Source: an uncultured Caulobacter sp.
Lineage (GTDB): Bacteria > Pseudomonadota > Alphaproteobacteria > Caulobacterales > Caulobacteraceae
NCBI GenBank assembly: GCA_937991555.1
Contig: CALKHU010000271.1
Coordinates: 1 to 8,155, forward strand
Direction: 5' to 3'
Length of the DNA: 8,155 nt
Shown one piece after another: positions 6,428 to 8,155 of this stretch; position 1 is the stretch's first letter; each line of letters begins with the position of its first letter. The position numbers and the translations under genes were made by a program. The notes beneath the pieces are model-generated. The model searched no databases and had not been told where the DNA came from. It was given only the letters and a program-made list of their open reading frames with translations.

Positions 6428-6433
6428 CCCCTC
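6428..6433 (-). promoter_or_regulatory. ribosome binding site of murA
   Basis: GAGGGG on the minus strand, five bases before the ATG at 6422. Confidence 0.65.
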
Positions 6434-6475
6434 GAAACGCCGGCAGCTTCCGGCGGCGGATGAGTTGAGGGCGGG

Positions 6476-6503
6476 GTTCTAGCGGGCGCAAGCCCCCGCG
6501 CAA
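6476..6503 (-). promoter_or_regulatory. murA promoter, Caulobacter housekeeping type
   Basis: On the minus strand GCTAGAAC (6483-6476) fits the Caulobacter -10 consensus GCTANAWC at every position. Thirteen bases upstream lies TTGCGCG (6503-6497), which fits TTGACGS except at one position. The 10-14 base spacing rule for that consensus is satisfied. The start would be near 6469 and the leader about 47 bases. A GANTC site (GAGTC, 6504-6508), the target of the CcrM cell-cycle methylase in these bacteria, abuts the -35. Consensus is from established Caulobacter work; use of this site is inference. Confidence 0.6.
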
Positions 6504-6522
6504 GAGTCACTTGTAATTGATG

Positions 6523-6532
6523 GCGGGCCCGC
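6523..6532. other. 10-base palindrome upstream of murA
   Basis: GCGGGCCCGC is a perfect palindrome about 20 bases upstream of the murA -35. It could be an operator, but such GC palindromes also arise by chance in DNA this rich in G and C. I recognise no regulator for it. Confidence 0.25.
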
Positions 6533-6583
6533 GCGTCCGGTCAAATGAAGTTCCCGAGGAGAATCCGACCGGCTCCCGGCGAG

Positions 6584-6718
6584 TCAGTCCTCGTCGGGCT
6601 TCCGCGCCGCGGCGGCCGGCGGCGCCTTTCGGCGGCGCAGGTTGGCGCGCAGGGCCTGGGCCAGCTTCTGTTCGCGCCGCTCCTTGTCGGACAGGGGTTT
6701 GACGGGCTTGTCGGCCAT
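6584..6718 (-). CDS. small basic conserved-looking protein, 44 residues
   Basis: A short reading frame encoding 44 residues that begins MADKPVKPLSDKERREQK and ends PPAAAARKPDED. It is strongly basic (13 Lys/Arg against 7 Asp/Glu). Residues about 9-31 should form one amphipathic helix (LSDKERREQKLAQALRANL then RRRK), and the tail is Pro/Ala-rich with an acidic end. I recall similar short proteins with an ALRxNLxRRKA core beside murA in alphaproteobacteria, which supports it as a real gene, but I know no function. The start at ATG 6718 is the only reasonable one. No ribosome site is obvious; TTGACGC lies about 30 bases upstream and could be a -35. It is divergent from tRNA-Thr and stops 80 bases before the murA -35. 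An overlapping 62-codon frame is less plausible. Confidence 0.68.
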   Translation of the reverse strand: MADKPVKPLSDKERREQKLAQALRANLRRRKAPPAAAARKPDED

Positions 6719-6812
6719 GAGCCGATCACTGCGATGACGGGAAGTGAGGCGTCAAGCGGATTAGGGCTTCCAACGCCGGGCGAGTTTCGCTATCAGGCGC
6801 GCCTCGCCTTTC

Positions 6813-6887
<75 letters not shown>

Positions 6888-6906
6888 CTCTTCGAGAGTC
6901 AACGAC

Positions 6907-6937
6907 ACAGCCCCGCAGCGACATCGCGCGGGGCTGT
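6907..6937 (+). terminator. stem-loop terminator after tRNA-Thr
   Basis: ACAGCCCCGC (6907-6916) and GCGGGGCTGT (6928-6937) form a perfect 10-bp stem with an 11-base loop, and outer AACG/CGTT (6901-6904, 6940-6943) can extend it. The T run is weak (TTGCGTTT), so it may be inefficient or act as a 3'-end stabiliser. A smaller hairpin ACTCT-TCG-AGAGT (6887-6899) follows the CCA directly and could assist 3' processing. The placement 20 bases after the tRNA supports a terminator role. Confidence 0.65.
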
Positions 6938-6944
6938 TGCGTTT

Positions 6945-6965
6945 GGCGGTTCCGGCGTGACCGCC
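6945..6965. other. inverted repeat before Nudix gene
   Basis: GGCGGT (6945-6950) and ACCGCC (6960-6965) form a 6-bp inverted repeat with a 9-base loop directly after the terminator, 46 bases before the Nudix ATG. It may be a second terminator arm or a small operator. I find no convincing -35/-10 pair for the Nudix gene in the rest of this 124-base gap. Confidence 0.3.
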
Positions 6966-7011
6966 GCTGTGGTCCGCTGGACGTTCGCAGAATCGGAGCC
7001 GCGACGCGCCC

Positions 7012-7611
7012 ATGACCCGCCACCGCAGACGAGACGGCGAACTGGTTCCGGAAGGTGTGCCCGTCCGCGCGCTGCACTCCGGCTGGATGGACCTGCTGGT
7101 GGCCACGGTGACGGGGCCGGACGGCTCGACCTACGAGCGGTTCGTCGAGGACCATGGCCGCGCCGTGGCCGTGCTGCCCTACAATCCCGCGACGAAGACG
7201 GCGCTTCTGGTGACCATGCCGCGCGCGGCCCTTCAGGTCGCCGGCGGGGCGCCGGTGGCGGAGGCGCCCGCCGGCATGGTCGAACATGGCGAGGATCCCC
7301 TCGGCTGCGGCCTCCGCGAACTGCTCGAGGAGACCGGCCTGGACCTGTCCGATCTGGAGCCGGCCGGCGCGATCTGGGTCTCGCCGGGCACGACGACCGA
7401 GCGGATCGACCTCTTCCTCGCCGCCTATGACGACAGTCAGCGCATCGGCGCAGGCGGCGGGCTCGCGAGCGAGAACGAGAACATCACCGTGCTCGAAGTC
7501 CCGCTCGGGGAGCTCTGGGCGATCTGCGAGCAGGCCGACGTTCCGTCGGACGCCAAGACCCGCGTTCTGGTGCAGACCCTGCGCGCCCGTCGGCCGGAGC
7601 TGTTCCCCTAG
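7012..7611 (+). CDS. Nudix hydrolase, ADP-ribose/GDP-mannose pyrophosphatase-like
   Basis: A complete 199-residue Nudix hydrolase. These enzymes cleave nucleoside diphosphates linked to another moiety. The Nudix box is perfect: GX5E from G88 to E94, then R102-E103, E106-E107 and G109-L110 (RELLEETGL). Before it, RFVEDHGRAVAVLPYN and EAPAGM are typical of the ADP-ribose/sugar-nucleotide group, as are SPGTTTERIDLFLAAY (124-139), GGGLASENENITVLEVP and the DAKTRVLVQTL close near the C-terminus. The usual VRQFR segment is replaced by VTMPR, so the substrate is open. ATG at 7012 is the first in frame; GGAG 13 bases upstream is too far to be a good ribosome site. The TAG stop is shared with the convergent gene through one CTAG. 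Family is firm, exact substrate unknown. Confidence 0.92.
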   Translation: MTRHRRRDGELVPEGVPVRALHSGWMDLLVATVTGPDGSTYERFVEDHGRAVAVLPYNPATKTALLVTMPRAALQVAGGAPVAEAPAGMVEHGEDPLGCGLRELLEETGLDLSDLEPAGAIWVSPGTTTERIDLFLAAYDDSQRIGAGGGLASENENITVLEVPLGELWAICEQADVPSDAKTRVLVQTLRARRPELFP

Positions 7612-8141
7612 GACTCCCGCCGCGGGGCGCGATCGCCGAACCACCAGGCCAGGGCGGTGGAGGCGGAGAAGGCGATGGTCTCGACCGCGGTCCGCACCAC
7701 GGCGGACGCCGTGTCGCCCTCAAGCGCGCCGCCGGCGGCGGCGAGGAACAGGCCGGCGAACAGCACCCACAGCAGAAGCGTCAGGGCCGGCCGGGTCAGC
7801 GCGCGGACCGCCGCCACCCAGGGCCAGGCGGTCTGCAGCGCCGCTTCGGCGCGGATCGAGTCGGACAGGCCGGTCCACGACCCCTCCGCCTGGGTGCGGG
7901 CCAGCGCCTGCCGGGCCGCCTCGGCGCGATCGGACCGCGCGCCGGCGGCGATCTGCAGGTCGTGGGCCCAGCGGTCCTTCTCGTGGGCCATTTCGAGCTG
8001 ACGGTCGCGCCGCTTCTCGCGGGTTTCGAAGATGGCCAGGCCGCGGTTGAGGATGGATCCGACGGCTCCGAAGGCGGCGCCGAGCGCGCCCCCGGCCAGG
8101 CCCGAGCCGGCGAGCCCGGCGGCGGTGGTGACGATGTCCAT
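7608..8141 (-). CDS. phage/GTA-type 3TM holin-like membrane protein
   Basis: A 177-residue predicted membrane protein. Residues about 7-31 are a Gly/Ala-rich hydrophobic segment. Residues 38-100 are charged and helical, likely a coiled coil facing the cytoplasm (ETREKRRDRQLEMAHEKDRWAHD). Two clear membrane segments follow at about 117-138 and 148-168, then an AWWFGDR-basic tail. This layout and the ALTRPALTLLLW segment resemble 3TM holin-type proteins of alphaproteobacterial prophages and gene-transfer agents, which release the lysis enzyme or particles; identity is by pattern, not by a catalytic motif. ATG at 8141 is supported by AGGAG seven bases upstream. Neighbouring phage genes would lie to the right, outside the window, so a prophage or GTA remnant cannot be confirmed. 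Its TAG overlaps the Nudix stop. Confidence 0.65.
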   Translation of the reverse strand: MDIVTTAAGLAGSGLAGGALGAAFGAVGSILNRGLAIFETREKRRDRQLEMAHEKDRWAHDLQIAAGARSDRAEAARQALARTQAEGSWTGLSDSIRAEAALQTAWPWVAAVRALTRPALTLLLWVLFAGLFLAAAGGALEGDTASAVVRTAVETIAFSASTALAWWFGDRAPRRES

Positions 8142-8148
8142 GCTGTCT

Positions 8149-8153
8149 CTCCT
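8149..8153 (-). promoter_or_regulatory. ribosome binding site of the holin-like gene
   Basis: AGGAG on the minus strand, seven bases before the ATG at 8141, is the strongest Shine-Dalgarno in the window. The TGA at 8155-8153 overlaps it and might be the stop of an upstream gene beyond the edge, which would imply coupling; this cannot be tested here. Confidence 0.7.
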
Positions 8154-8155
8154 CA

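Noticed and set aside
6541..6729. 62-codon minus-strand frame upstream of murA
   Set aside because: It overlaps the 44-codon basic protein in a different phase and has Pro/Arg/Ser-rich shadow composition; the 44-codon product has a much more protein-like pattern.
6719..6812. Promoters in the divergent gap between tRNA-Thr and the small basic gene
   Set aside because: TTGACGC on the minus strand and GCTATC on the plus strand look promoter-like, but neither has a convincing partner hexamer at the right distance, so no promoter feature is called.

Overview
The window is GC-rich and gene-dense and looks like chromosomal DNA from an alphaproteobacterium, most likely a member of the Caulobacterales (Caulobacter, Phenylobacterium or Brevundimonas type). 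The evidence is the gene order murA - DUF2948 - hisD - UPF0262 - low-molecular-weight phosphatase - infA - maf - RNase E/G-like - yacG - tRNA-Phe, which I know as a conserved alphaproteobacterial neighbourhood. A candidate murA promoter also fits the Caulobacter housekeeping -10 consensus GCTANAWC. The genus is inferred; no 16S or other marker is present.

Layout. Bases 1-60 hold the first 60 bases of a minus-strand tRNA-Phe(GAA), cut by the window edge, with a plausible own promoter at 100-128. Bases 139-6422 hold nine minus-strand genes. From upstream to downstream these are murA, a DUF2948 gene coupled to it by a 2-base gap, hisD, a UPF0262 gene, a LMW-PTP-like phosphatase 6 bases later, infA, maf, a short RNase E/G homologue and yacG. 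The last four are joined by three successive 4-base stop/start overlaps (GTGA, GTGA, ATGA). Three larger gaps break the run. The murA leader carries a promoter, the hisD-UPF0262 gap carries a repeat-like inverted sequence, and the phosphatase-infA gap carries a candidate promoter and a hairpin. A 44-codon gene for a small basic protein lies just upstream of murA at 6584-6718.

Right of murA, bases 6813-6887 encode a plus-strand tRNA-Thr(GGT) with an encoded CCA, followed by a 10-bp stem terminator. A plus-strand Nudix hydrolase follows at 7012-7611. It converges on a minus-strand 177-residue membrane protein of phage/GTA 3TM-holin character; the two stop codons are read from one shared CTAG.

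How the genes work together. The main cluster mixes cell-wall precursor synthesis (murA), histidine synthesis (hisD), translation initiation (infA), nucleotide-pool and RNA processing (maf, RNase E/G-like) and a gyrase-inhibitor-type zinc protein (yacG), plus two uncharacterised conserved families. It is a housekeeping operon rather than a dedicated pathway. I see no CRISPR array, transposase, toxin-antitoxin pair or obvious new defence system. The points most worth a second look are the repeat abutting the hisD stop, the RNase E/G homologue without a zinc link overlapping a small zinc-finger gene, the U-C mismatch in the tRNA-Thr anticodon stem, the unannotated 44-aa gene, and the shared CTAG stop beside a phage-type gene at the right edge.
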